A stretch of DNA of 40,697 nucleotides from contig CALVKC010000005.1 of the NCBI GenBank assembly GCA_944332505.1, positions 1 to 40,697 of the forward strand, read 5' to 3'. Positions 32,109-40,521 of the stretch are shown here, one piece after another (positions within the stretch are counted from its first letter, which is position 1; each line of letters starts with the position of its first letter). The position numbers were made by a program, and so were the translations under genes. The notes beneath the pieces are model-generated. The model was not told where the DNA came from, made no database searches, and saw nothing but the letters and a program-made list of their open reading frames with translations. The stretch is from an uncultured Bacilli bacterium. Lineage in GTDB: Bacteria > Bacillota_I > Bacilli_A > RF39 > UBA660.

Positions 32109-32130
32109 TATTAAAAATAATATATAATAT

Positions 32131-32556
32131 ATGAAAAATAAATATGATTTTAGAAGCGATGAAGAAAAATTAAAAGATTATAATAATTCTAAAATTAAAG
32201 CTTCTATGGAAGATATGGAATTAGATACTCTGATATCTAATGATATGGCTAACATATGGCATGAAGTTGGTGGGCAAGATGGAATGTATGATAATTTCCC
32301 AATTGTTCGTTTTTACAGAGGGAAAGATGATGAACCACATAGAGCATATGCTTTAGATGGTTATGGTGGAGTTGCAATTATAGCGTACACAAATAAAAAT
32401 AGAATGTATAATAGATGGAAAATCGTTACATTAGGGGAAGATGATGCATTTCATTTTCTAAATTCAAGAGATTTATATTGTTCATATTTTGGTGATAAAT
32501 CAAATTTTCTTTCTATTGTATCAGAAGCAATTTCAATACTTAATAATAATATATAA
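32131..32556 (+). CDS. Hypothetical protein
   Basis: This 141-residue acidic protein has a charged helical N-terminus (DEEKLKDYNNSKIKASMEDM) and a strand-rich middle (NFPIVRFYRGKDDEPHRAYA, then GYGGVAIIAYT). No motif is recognised. It is first in a three-gene unit with a possible nuclease and a membrane protein. Confidence 0.65.
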   Translation: MKNKYDFRSDEEKLKDYNNSKIKASMEDMELDTLISNDMANIWHEVGGQDGMYDNFPIVRFYRGKDDEPHRAYALDGYGGVAIIAYTNKNRMYNRWKIVTLGEDDAFHFLNSRDLYCSYFGDKSNFLSIVSEAISILNNNI

Positions 32557-32559
32557 AAA

Positions 32560-33162
32560 ATGAATTTTTCAGCTAAAGAGTTACTATCAAGGTCAGCTAC
32601 ACAAATGCGTTTCTTTATTAATAATCCGTCTAAAAAACCGAAAGCAACACCAAATATGGTAGCTGGGTGTGATTATCAAAATAAACTAGCAAAAAGAATG
32701 CCTAATGTCATTGGACAAGAATTAGGTGGCAAACTTATGATTAACAGTCATAATATATATTTTTCTAATGATATTGTGTGTAACAATAGTATTATTGAAG
32801 TTAAACAAATTAATGGCGAATATAATGACTGGTTTTTAGAACACTCATTAATACAATGCGCTGCATACAAAGCACTAGTAAAGTTAACAAATGGATACTT
32901 ATCAACATCTAAATTTTATGCTAAATTAAACAATGAATACCAACAACTAAAAATAAATCTTGACTTGCCATATTATTTATTTTTTGGTGAAAAAATATTT
33001 AAAATTACAGATGTCAATGAAAGTATATTTTTACGATATCTCACATCTAAAATAAATGCAATATTAGCTAGTTATGATGATGCTAAATTGTTTGATAAAA
33101 ATTTAAAAGGCAAAGAATTTAATATATTAAATAAATATTTCAAATATATTCAAGTTAAATAA
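32560..33162 (+). CDS. Probable PD-(D/E)XK nuclease (RecB/Cas4-like fold)
   Basis: This 200-residue protein has a core NIYFSNDIVCNNSIIEVKQI that fits motif D-x(n)-E-x-K of PD-(D/E)XK nucleases. It is followed by HSLIQCAAYKALVKL, which fits the Q-x3-Y motif V typical of RecB/Cas4-like members. It carries no cysteine cluster, so it is not a canonical Cas4. It lies 5.6 kb from the CRISPR array in another operon, so a role in spacer acquisition is unlikely. DNA processing in replication or recombination is the simpler reading. Confidence 0.65.
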   Translation: MNFSAKELLSRSATQMRFFINNPSKKPKATPNMVAGCDYQNKLAKRMPNVIGQELGGKLMINSHNIYFSNDIVCNNSIIEVKQINGEYNDWFLEHSLIQCAAYKALVKLTNGYLSTSKFYAKLNNEYQQLKINLDLPYYLFFGEKIFKITDVNESIFLRYLTSKINAILASYDDAKLFDKNLKGKEFNILNKYFKYIQVK

Positions 33163-33165
33163 AAT

Positions 33166-33606
33166 ATGCTTAAACACTATTGTTTATTTCTATCATTAAT
33201 GAGTTTATGCGTAATACTTAGCAATTTAGTAATTTATCCATTAGGAGAACAAGTTTACGCAACAAATAAACTAGTTTCATTTAATAATGAAACTCAAATG
33301 CTGATGTTTAAAAATGAATATGGGGATTTTAAAATGCCATTACATAAAAATGAAGAATTTAGCAATAAATTAAAATTAAATAAAATAGTTGCTGATAGTA
33401 TTGAAACTGTAACTTTATATAATTGGGCTACAAATGAAAATACGTATACTAATTTGGATAAAGTTTCTAAATTAACCGATGCACAAAAAAATATTGCTAA
33501 AAATTATTTTTTTAGCAGTTTCCTTTTAGCCATTGCCATAATTTGTATAATAGTAACATTTGTTATTTTTATTTGGGGGATATTAAATATAATTTTTAAC
33601 AGATAA
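33166..33606 (+). CDS. Two-helix membrane protein
   Basis: This 146-residue protein has an N-terminal hydrophobic segment (CLFLSLMSLCVILSNLVIY) and a C-terminal one (SFLLAIAIICIIVTFVIFIW). Between them lie about 80 polar residues that should be exposed on one side of the inner membrane, most likely the periplasm. The layout recalls phage lysis-timing or superinfection-exclusion proteins, but no family motif supports either. It starts three bases after the nuclease candidate. Confidence 0.7.
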   Translation: MLKHYCLFLSLMSLCVILSNLVIYPLGEQVYATNKLVSFNNETQMLMFKNEYGDFKMPLHKNEEFSNKLKLNKIVADSIETVTLYNWATNENTYTNLDKVSKLTDAQKNIAKNYFFSSFLLAIAIICIIVTFVIFIWGILNIIFNR

Positions 33607-33640
33607 AAAAATAAGGAACTTTAAAGTTCCTTATTTTTTT
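33605..33640. terminator. Bidirectional terminator
   Basis: GGAACTTTAAAGTTCC (33615-33630) is a perfect palindrome inside AATAA/TTATT arms with A and T runs. It separates the convergent membrane-protein and giant fibre genes. Confidence 0.9.
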
Positions 33641-33645
33641 TATTA

Positions 33646-36600
33646 TTATCTCCAATCTTCTGGCATATCACCATAAATGTAATCATCTAATTTAGTACAA
33701 CCTAAAAAACAATCAGTATAAGTAGTAACAACAGCATACCCACGTTTACCTTCACCACTACGGTAATATATTGGCATGTCATCATTATCTCTAGGCACTC
33801 CACCAGTTAAATTAGTGCAGTTATAGAATGAATATCCAAAGTTAGTTACTGCTGTATTTGTACTAAATAAACTACTTGGTAGGTTTTTTAAACTACTACA
33901 TGCTTGAAATACTTTATTAAACGTAACTACGGCTGTGTTAACACTAAATAAATTATTTGGAATTGATGTTAATGATTTATTACTACTAAAAGTACTTTCG
34001 AAACTAGTTACATTAGGGCAACCAACAAATAATTCATCTGGTATAGATAATAAAGCTTGATTATTACTAAAAGTACTTTCGAAACTAATTACATTAGGTG
34101 AATTATGGAATAATCCGCTTGGAATACTTGTTAACCCACAACTATTAAAAGTACCTTGGAATGTAGTTACTGCTGTATTATTAACAAATAAGCCACTTGG
34201 AATGGTAGTTAAATTAACACAACTAGCGAAAGTACCTTGGAATGTAGTTACTGCTGTATTTGTACTAAATAATCCTTCTGGTATTTCAGTTAAATTAGTA
34301 CACATTCCAAACGTATTAGCAAAGTTAGTTACTGCTGTATTTGTACTAAATAAATCACTTGGTATACTTGTTAAACTGTCACAATTAAGAAAAGCTCCTT
34401 TAAATGTAGTAATGTTTGTATTATATTTAAATAATGCTGATGGTAATGTTTCTATACCACTATTATTAAATATAAAACTAGCATCTGTAACATAGCTCAA
34501 ATTATTAAATAATGTTTCTGGCACACTTTTTAGTGAAGTGCAATTATTAAACATATAACTAACATCAGTGATTCTAACGGTACTACCAACTTTAAGAGCA
34601 TTTGGGGAAATCATTGATAATGAAGAGCATCCATTAAACATAGATTTACATGTTCTAAAAATATGTATTTGACCTTCAGCATCAAATAAGTTACTTCCAA
34701 CTGATTTTAATTTATTACAATTTAAGAATAAACTTTCAAAATTAGTAACTTTAGTACATCCAGAAAAAATACCATCGCCAACAGTAGTTAATGCTGTATA
34801 ACCACTAAATAACCCACTACAATCAGATATACCTACACAATTAGCAAAGGCATAGCTACCAATTGATTGTAATGTTGAGTTACATGTGAATGTATTTTTA
34901 AAGCTAGTTACAAATCTACAATTATTAAAAGCATAATCACCTATTGTAGTTATTTCAGAACAATCAGTAAAAGTAGATTCAAAAGTTTCTATATTTTTGC
35001 AATTGTTAAACGCATATGCACCTATTGTAGTTAAATTAACACATCCTTCAAAGGTAGATGTAAAACTAGTAACAGCACTACAAGTGTCAAAAGCATTATT
35101 CTCCATAATTTGTAATGTGCTACAATTTAAAAATGCTGAATCAAATGTAGTTACTTTTGTACAACCACTGAATAAACCTTCTTGAACACTTGTTAATTTA
35201 TTACAGCCATAAAACGCATTTAAAAAACTAGTTACAGAACTACAACCTTTAAACGCATATGCGCCTATTGTAGTTAAATTAATACACCCTTCAAAAGCAT
35301 CTTGGAATGTCGTTAAACTACTACAATTCTCAAAAGCACTAGCACCAATATAAGTCAAATTAGTATTATTATTAAAGTTAATAGATGTTGTGAATGTAGT
35401 CATATTTGTGCAATTCTTAAATGCTGAATCACCAATTTTAGTAATATTTAATGGCATACCACCCATTGTTGGCCATGCCGTACTAAAATCTATCAACGCA
35501 GTACACCCTTCAAAAGCACTAACACCAATTTCATTTAACTCTAATGAACTTATAAACATATCATCAAAAGTAGTTACTGATGTACATCCAGAGAAAGCAC
35601 CATCACCTATTTTATGTAAGTTAATACAACCAGCGAAAGCCATATTAAAATCATTAGCTAATTGTTTATCAGCAAATAGTTTAGTTGGTACTTCTGTTAA
35701 TGCTTCACATTGATAAAATACGTAACTAAAATCAGTTACATTATCGCAAGCAGCAAATAAATTACTTGAAACATTTATTAAACTAGTGCATCCATAAAAC
35801 GCATTACTGAATGTGGTTACGTTAGAACACCCACTAAAGACACCATTTCCTAATGTTTGTAACTTAGTACTAAATGAGAATATGTAGTCAAAGCCACTAA
35901 CACTCGTGCAGTTAGCAAATGCATAATCACCAATAGTAGTAATATTAGTGCAACCGCTAAATGTATTCGTAAACTCACTTATCGTAGAGCAACCCTCAAA
36001 AGCACTGTTACCAATACTAGTTAAACTTTCACATACGCTAAAAGTTTCATTAAAATTAGTAACTTCTGTTTTGTTAGCAAATAATCCATCTGGTATGCTT
36101 TGCAAACTGCTACAATAACTAAATGTACTATCAAAACTAGTTACATTAGGACAATTAATGAATAATTCTGTTGGTATACTAGTTAAGCCACTACATTCAT
36201 TAAACGTACCATCAAAAGTGAGTGCTTTTTCATTAGCACTGAATAACGTGCTAGGTATGTATGATATTGGACAGCTTACAAAAGTGTTGTTAAATGATTT
36301 AACTTCAGTATTCATAGTGAAAAGATTATCTGGTATACTTGTTAAACCGCTACAATTATTAAATGTATCATTACAACTTGTCACAGCAGTACATGTTGAA
36401 AACAAATAATCACTGACGTTAGTCAATAGACCACAATCCTTAAAAATATCATTTAAGTCTGTATTATTAGGATTCCAACATATATCAACTGAGTGCACCC
36501 CTTTATTCGGGAATGTGTAATTGTATGTTGTTATTTTTTCTTGTGTATCTGACAATCTACAATCTTTAACCTTAGAATTCATAATATCTTGACTGTTGAA

Positions 36601-39600
36601 TAAGTTAACATTTATACCATCATCACTTGTTGTATATTCCACAGTACCATAAATCAATGCTGTTAAATTTATTGTTATTGTTTCAGATTTAACAATTAAT
36701 AATTGTCCTATTTTATCATCATATCTATCTTTAGTAATCTTATAATATATTGTTTGACCATGAGTTACGCTTACTGGCACACCATTTGTTGCGATTTCAT
36801 TATAACTTGTGTTATCAATACTATATCTTATAGAGGCATCTGAAGGTGTTACAACGAAAGTAACATCATATGAATTTAATACAAGACTGACATCTTTAAT
36901 TTCATCACTAGTAACAATTGTAGTTCCAGTTTGAGTTAAATAATTGTCTTTTGATACCGACCAAGTTACCTCAGTTCCATAATCTACCGTAATTGATTTT
37001 CTAACCACATCATTTATTGTAACTGTAGCATCTGATGGAGTTGGGTTAATCGTGAATGTATACTGTTTAGGTGTTAAACTTTCACTTATAGTTTCATCAT
37101 TATAAATTGTGATATAATCAGTTACCTCATCATAACCTTCTCTTGTTATTTTGTAATATACAACATCTGAATAATCGGCATTAAATGCTACATTGTTAGT
37201 TGCTGTTTCACTATACATTTTACTGTTAATACTATACTTAATAGTAGCATCTGATGGTGTAACATTAAATTTGACTTCATATGTTTCAGCAGTCATTGTG
37301 ATATCAATAGTTTCAATTGTTGTTATCAATTTACTATTAGTTTCAGTAATAAAACCTTCTCTAGTTATTTGATAATAAACAGTTGAACCATGTATTACCA
37401 TGAATGCTATATTATTAGTCGCTGTTTCACTATATGTTTGATTGTCAATACTATACTTAATAGTAGCATCTGATGGTCTAACATTAAATTTAACGTCATA
37501 TGATTTAATAACTAATGTAACATCTTTAGTTTCATTCTTAGTTACTGTTGTTGTACCACTTTGTGTTGTATAACCAGTTTTTTCAACAGACCAAGTTACC
37601 TCAGTGTTATAATCTACTGTTATAGACTTCTTAACTTCATTGTTAAGTTTTACTGTGGCATCGGATGGTGTTGGGTTAACAGTAAATGTAAATTGTTTAA
37701 TGTCAAGTGAAACAGTAATTGTTTCATCACCATCTACTACAATATCACCTAATTTTTCATTATATCCAACTTTAGTTACTTTATAATATACAGTTGACCC
37801 GTATGCAACTATAATCGGCTTATTATTAGTTGCAGTTTTATTATAACTTTCTTCATTTATGCTATAATATATAATAGAATCTGATGGTGTAACATTAAAT
37901 GTAACATTATGATTTGTTACAGTAATATTAACATCAATAGTTTCCTCTTGTACAATTTCTTTACTGTTAGTTACTGTTGTGTATCCTTCTTTAGAAATTC
38001 GATAATAAACAGTTGAACCGTGATTTACTTTAAATGACACATTATTTGTTGCTGTTTGGTCATAAGTTTCCTCATCTATACTATATTTAATTATTGCATC
38101 TGATGGAGTCACATTAAAAGCAACATCATATGACTTAATAACTAATGTAATATCTTTAGTTTCATCATCAGTGACTGTTGTTGTGCCACTTTGTGTTGTA
38201 TAACCAGTTTTTTCAACTGACCAAGTTACCTTAGTGTTATAATCTACTGTTATAGACTTCTTAACTTCATCATTTAATGTAACAGTAGCATCGGATGGGG
38301 TTGGATTAATTGTAAATGTAAACTGCTTAATGTCAAGTGAAACTGTAATTGTTTCATCTTTATTTATTGTTATAGAATCTATTTTATCATTATAGCCTAA
38401 TTTAGTAATTTTATAATTTACAATTGAACCATGAGCTACTGTTATCGGACTACCATTTGTTGCCGTTTGGTCATATGCAGTACTATCAATACTATATTTA
38501 ATTGTTGCACCATCTGGCGTAACATTAAATGTAACATTATGATTTGTTACCGATACATTAACGTCAATAGTTTCGTTTTTATTAATTAATTTACTACTAG
38601 TAATTGTATCATAACCCTCTTTAGAAACTTGATAATAAACAGTTGAACCGTGATTTACTTTAAATGACACATTATTTGTTGCTGTTTGGTCATAAGTTTC
38701 CTCATCTATACTATACTTAATCACGGCATCTGATGGTGTTACATTAAATTTAACATCATATGAATTTAAAACCAATGTAACATCTTTGGTTTCATCATCA
38801 GTTACTGTTGTCGTGCCACTTTGTGTAACATAACCAGTTTTTTCAACAGACCATGTTACTTCAGTGTTATAATCTACTGTTATAGACTTCTTAACTTCAT
38901 TGTTAAGTTTTACTGTAGCATCAGATGGAGTTGGGTTGATAGTGAATGTAAATTGTTTAACATCAAGTGAAACTGTAATTGTCTCAGCTTTATTGATTGT
39001 TATAGAATCTATTTTATCAGTATACCCTAATTTAGTGATTTTATAATATAATATTGAGCCATGAGCGACTATTATTGGCTTACCATTTGTTGTAGTTTGG
39101 TCATAAGTCTCTTCGTCTATACTATAATTAATAACTGCATCCGACGGAGTTACGTTAAACTGAACATCATATGAATTTAGAACTAATGTAACATCTTTAG
39201 TTTCATCATCAGTTACATTTGTTGTACCACTTTGTGTGACATAGCCCTCTTTTTCAACTGACCATGTTACTTCAGTGTTATAATCTACTTTTATTGAGTT
39301 CCTTACTTCATCATTTAAAGTAACGATAGCATCGGATGGAGTTGGGTTAACAGTAAATGTAAATTGTTTAACATCAAGTGAAACTGTAATTGTCTCAGCT
39401 TTTTGAATTAATAAGTTCCCAGATTTCTCAGTATAGCCATTTTTAGATACTTTATAGTAAATCGTTGAACCTCTATTAACGCTTACTAATTCACCATTTG
39501 TTGCAGTTTGGTCATACGCAGTGCTATTAATACTATATTTAATTGTTGCATCATCTGGTGTAACATTAAATGTAATATCATAAGCAACAATATCTTTTCG

Positions 39601-39720
39601 TTTAAGATATATTTTGTTAGTTTCTGCATCATAAGCAACAAAGTGTTTAAGCTGATTAAGTTGTTCTTTTTCAGCTTCAAATGCACTTGTACTAATAAAT
39701 TTATTAATATGCTTTTTCAT
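33646..39720 (-). CDS. Giant modular fibre/adhesin protein: PEGA-like and BspA-LRR repeats
   Basis: This 2024-residue protein starts at the ATG complementary to 39720-39718; the in-frame TTG further out is rejected because the smaller homologue (20921-22342) starts at the same point. Residues 1-50 are the shared fibre module (MKKHINKFISTSAFEAEKEQ, KHFVAYDAETNKIYL). Next come about 14 beta units of about 70 residues resembling PEGA domains, alternating between VTPSDATIKYSI and NPTPSDATVTLND types, up to about residue 1030. A long set of BspA/DUF285 LRR units follows (for example FNNTFVSCPISYIP, FQGTFASCVNLTTIPSGLF). The C-terminal block YYRSGEGKRGYAVV with CFLGCTKLDDYI matches the 473-residue protein. 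No signal peptide is seen, which favours a virion fibre over a secreted host protein. Confidence 0.85.
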   Translation of the reverse strand: MKKHINKFISTSAFEAEKEQLNQLKHFVAYDAETNKIYLKRKDIVAYDITFNVTPDDATIKYSINSTAYDQTATNGELVSVNRGSTIYYKVSKNGYTEKSGNLLIQKAETITVSLDVKQFTFTVNPTPSDAIVTLNDEVRNSIKVDYNTEVTWSVEKEGYVTQSGTTNVTDDETKDVTLVLNSYDVQFNVTPSDAVINYSIDEETYDQTTTNGKPIIVAHGSILYYKITKLGYTDKIDSITINKAETITVSLDVKQFTFTINPTPSDATVKLNNEVKKSITVDYNTEVTWSVEKTGYVTQSGTTTVTDDETKDVTLVLNSYDVKFNVTPSDAVIKYSIDEETYDQTATNNVSFKVNHGSTVYYQVSKEGYDTITSSKLINKNETIDVNVSVTNHNVTFNVTPDGATIKYSIDSTAYDQTATNGSPITVAHGSIVNYKITKLGYNDKIDSITINKDETITVSLDIKQFTFTINPTPSDATVTLNDEVKKSITVDYNTKVTWSVEKTGYTTQSGTTTVTDDETKDITLVIKSYDVAFNVTPSDAIIKYSIDEETYDQTATNNVSFKVNHGSTVYYRISKEGYTTVTNSKEIVQEETIDVNITVTNHNVTFNVTPSDSIIYYSINEESYNKTATNNKPIIVAYGSTVYYKVTKVGYNEKLGDIVVDGDETITVSLDIKQFTFTVNPTPSDATVKLNNEVKKSITVDYNTEVTWSVEKTGYTTQSGTTTVTKNETKDVTLVIKSYDVKFNVRPSDATIKYSIDNQTYSETATNNIAFMVIHGSTVYYQITREGFITETNSKLITTIETIDITMTAETYEVKFNVTPSDATIKYSINSKMYSETATNNVAFNADYSDVVYYKITREGYDEVTDYITIYNDETISESLTPKQYTFTINPTPSDATVTINDVVRKSITVDYGTEVTWSVSKDNYLTQTGTTIVTSDEIKDVSLVLNSYDVTFVVTPSDASIRYSIDNTSYNEIATNGVPVSVTHGQTIYYKITKDRYDDKIGQLLIVKSETITINLTALIYGTVEYTTSDDGINVNLFNSQDIMNSKVKDCRLSDTQEKITTYNYTFPNKGVHSVDICWNPNNTDLNDIFKDCGLLTNVSDYLFSTCTAVTSCNDTFNNCSGLTSIPDNLFTMNTEVKSFNNTFVSCPISYIPSTLFSANEKALTFDGTFNECSGLTSIPTELFINCPNVTSFDSTFSYCSSLQSIPDGLFANKTEVTNFNETFSVCESLTSIGNSAFEGCSTISEFTNTFSGCTNITTIGDYAFANCTSVSGFDYIFSFSTKLQTLGNGVFSGCSNVTTFSNAFYGCTSLINVSSNLFAACDNVTDFSYVFYQCEALTEVPTKLFADKQLANDFNMAFAGCINLHKIGDGAFSGCTSVTTFDDMFISSLELNEIGVSAFEGCTALIDFSTAWPTMGGMPLNITKIGDSAFKNCTNMTTFTTSINFNNNTNLTYIGASAFENCSSLTTFQDAFEGCINLTTIGAYAFKGCSSVTSFLNAFYGCNKLTSVQEGLFSGCTKVTTFDSAFLNCSTLQIMENNAFDTCSAVTSFTSTFEGCVNLTTIGAYAFNNCKNIETFESTFTDCSEITTIGDYAFNNCRFVTSFKNTFTCNSTLQSIGSYAFANCVGISDCSGLFSGYTALTTVGDGIFSGCTKVTNFESLFLNCNKLKSVGSNLFDAEGQIHIFRTCKSMFNGCSSLSMISPNALKVGSTVRITDVSYMFNNCTSLKSVPETLFNNLSYVTDASFIFNNSGIETLPSALFKYNTNITTFKGAFLNCDSLTSIPSDLFSTNTAVTNFANTFGMCTNLTEIPEGLFSTNTAVTTFQGTFASCVNLTTIPSGLFVNNTAVTTFQGTFNSCGLTSIPSGLFHNSPNVISFESTFSNNQALLSIPDELFVGCPNVTSFESTFSSNKSLTSIPNNLFSVNTAVVTFNKVFQACSSLKNLPSSLFSTNTAVTNFGYSFYNCTNLTGGVPRDNDDMPIYYRSGEGKRGYAVVTTYTDCFLGCTKLDDYIYGDMPEDWR

Positions 39721-39738
39721 TTTTACAGAATTATATAT

Positions 39739-39759
39739 ATTATTTAACAATAAATATTT
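39739..39759 (-). promoter_or_regulatory. Second copy of the 21-base element of the LRR fibre genes
   Basis: The sequence is identical to 22353-22373 and lies 19 bases from the ATG of the 2024-residue fibre gene. Confidence 0.45.
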
Positions 39760-39845
39760 GGTTAAGTTAGTTTTATTTTATAATTTTGTATTAATTTTAA
39801 AATATTTGACATGATTAATCTTTAATATTAAAAATTATTAAAATA

Positions 39846-39877
39846 TTTGCATATAATGTATTTTATATGTATTTTTG
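39846..39877 (+). promoter_or_regulatory. Promoter of the NADAR gene
   Basis: TTTG at 39846-39849 and TATTTTTG at 39870-39877 are 20 bases apart; the ATG is at 39898. Confidence 0.65.
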
Positions 39878-39897
39878 TCACAGTGAAATAAAAAAAT

Positions 39898-40422
39898 ATG
39901 AGAATAACAGATAAATATGTATTTTTTTGGGGTAGTATGTTATCTAATTTTTTTCCATATGAAAATAAATCAGTGGAAACTAATTCAGTGAAACCACTTA
40001 ATTTTGAGAAAAATGGAATTAAATGGAAAACATCTGAGCATTATTTCATGTATCAAAAAGCCATATATTTTAAAGATTTTGAGACAGCAAAAAAGATTAT
40101 ATCAGCTACTAGACCAGAAGTCGCTAAAAAGTTAGGTCGACAAGTTAAAAATTTCAATGCTGAGGAATGGGCTAAAGTATCTGAAGATGCTATGTATATG
40201 GCAGTATATGCCAAATTTTCACAAAATAAAGAATTAAGAATGGCATTACTTGACCCCAAATTTGATGGAAAAGAATTTGTTGAAGCATCACCATTTGATA
40301 GAATTTGGGGTATTGGACTTCATTATAACGATGAAAAATGTGATGACCCTAATAATTGGTTAGGTAAAAATAAATTAGGTAAGATATTGAATAAAGTTCG
40401 TCAAGCATTACAAAATGAATAA
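39898..40422 (+). CDS. NADAR-domain protein (YbiA-like)
   Basis: This 174-residue protein is a single NADAR domain. Motifs are FFWGSMLSNFFPYE (W/F..SNF.P), KTSEHYFMYQKAIYF (the SEHxxM..KA..F signature), GRQVKNFNAEEW and EASPFDRIWGIGL. The domain closes with WLGKNKLGKILNKVR. NADAR proteins bind or process ADP-ribose and related NAD-derived groups. Members paired with DarT-type toxins remove ADP-ribose from guanine; others act in riboflavin breakdown. Together with the four NAD salvage enzymes here, a role in undoing ADP-ribosylation or handling NAD fragments is attractive but inferred. Confidence 0.88.
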   Translation: MRITDKYVFFWGSMLSNFFPYENKSVETNSVKPLNFEKNGIKWKTSEHYFMYQKAIYFKDFETAKKIISATRPEVAKKLGRQVKNFNAEEWAKVSEDAMYMAVYAKFSQNKELRMALLDPKFDGKEFVEASPFDRIWGIGLHYNDEKCDDPNNWLGKNKLGKILNKVRQALQNE

Positions 40423-40428
40423 AACCAT

Positions 40429-40521
40429 ATGAAACATATATTTAAAATAATGTTTATAATTTCAGTTATTGGTTGCGGAATAATGATTTATAAATATCCT
40501 AGTCAATCACCACCAAGCTGA
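40429..40521 (+). pseudogene. Small membrane/signal-anchored protein cut by the IS element
   Basis: This ORF of 30 codons begins MKHIFKIMFIISVIGCGIMI, a positively charged start plus a hydrophobic helix, then YKYPSQ. The last codons and the TGA lie in the IS terminal hairpin. It seems to be the front of a small membrane or secreted protein truncated by the insertion. It begins six bases after the NADAR stop. Confidence 0.5.

Noticed and set aside
34202..36409. Several plus-strand frames within the giant fibre gene
   Set aside because: They are antisense to LRR repeats and repeat the same artefact peptides.
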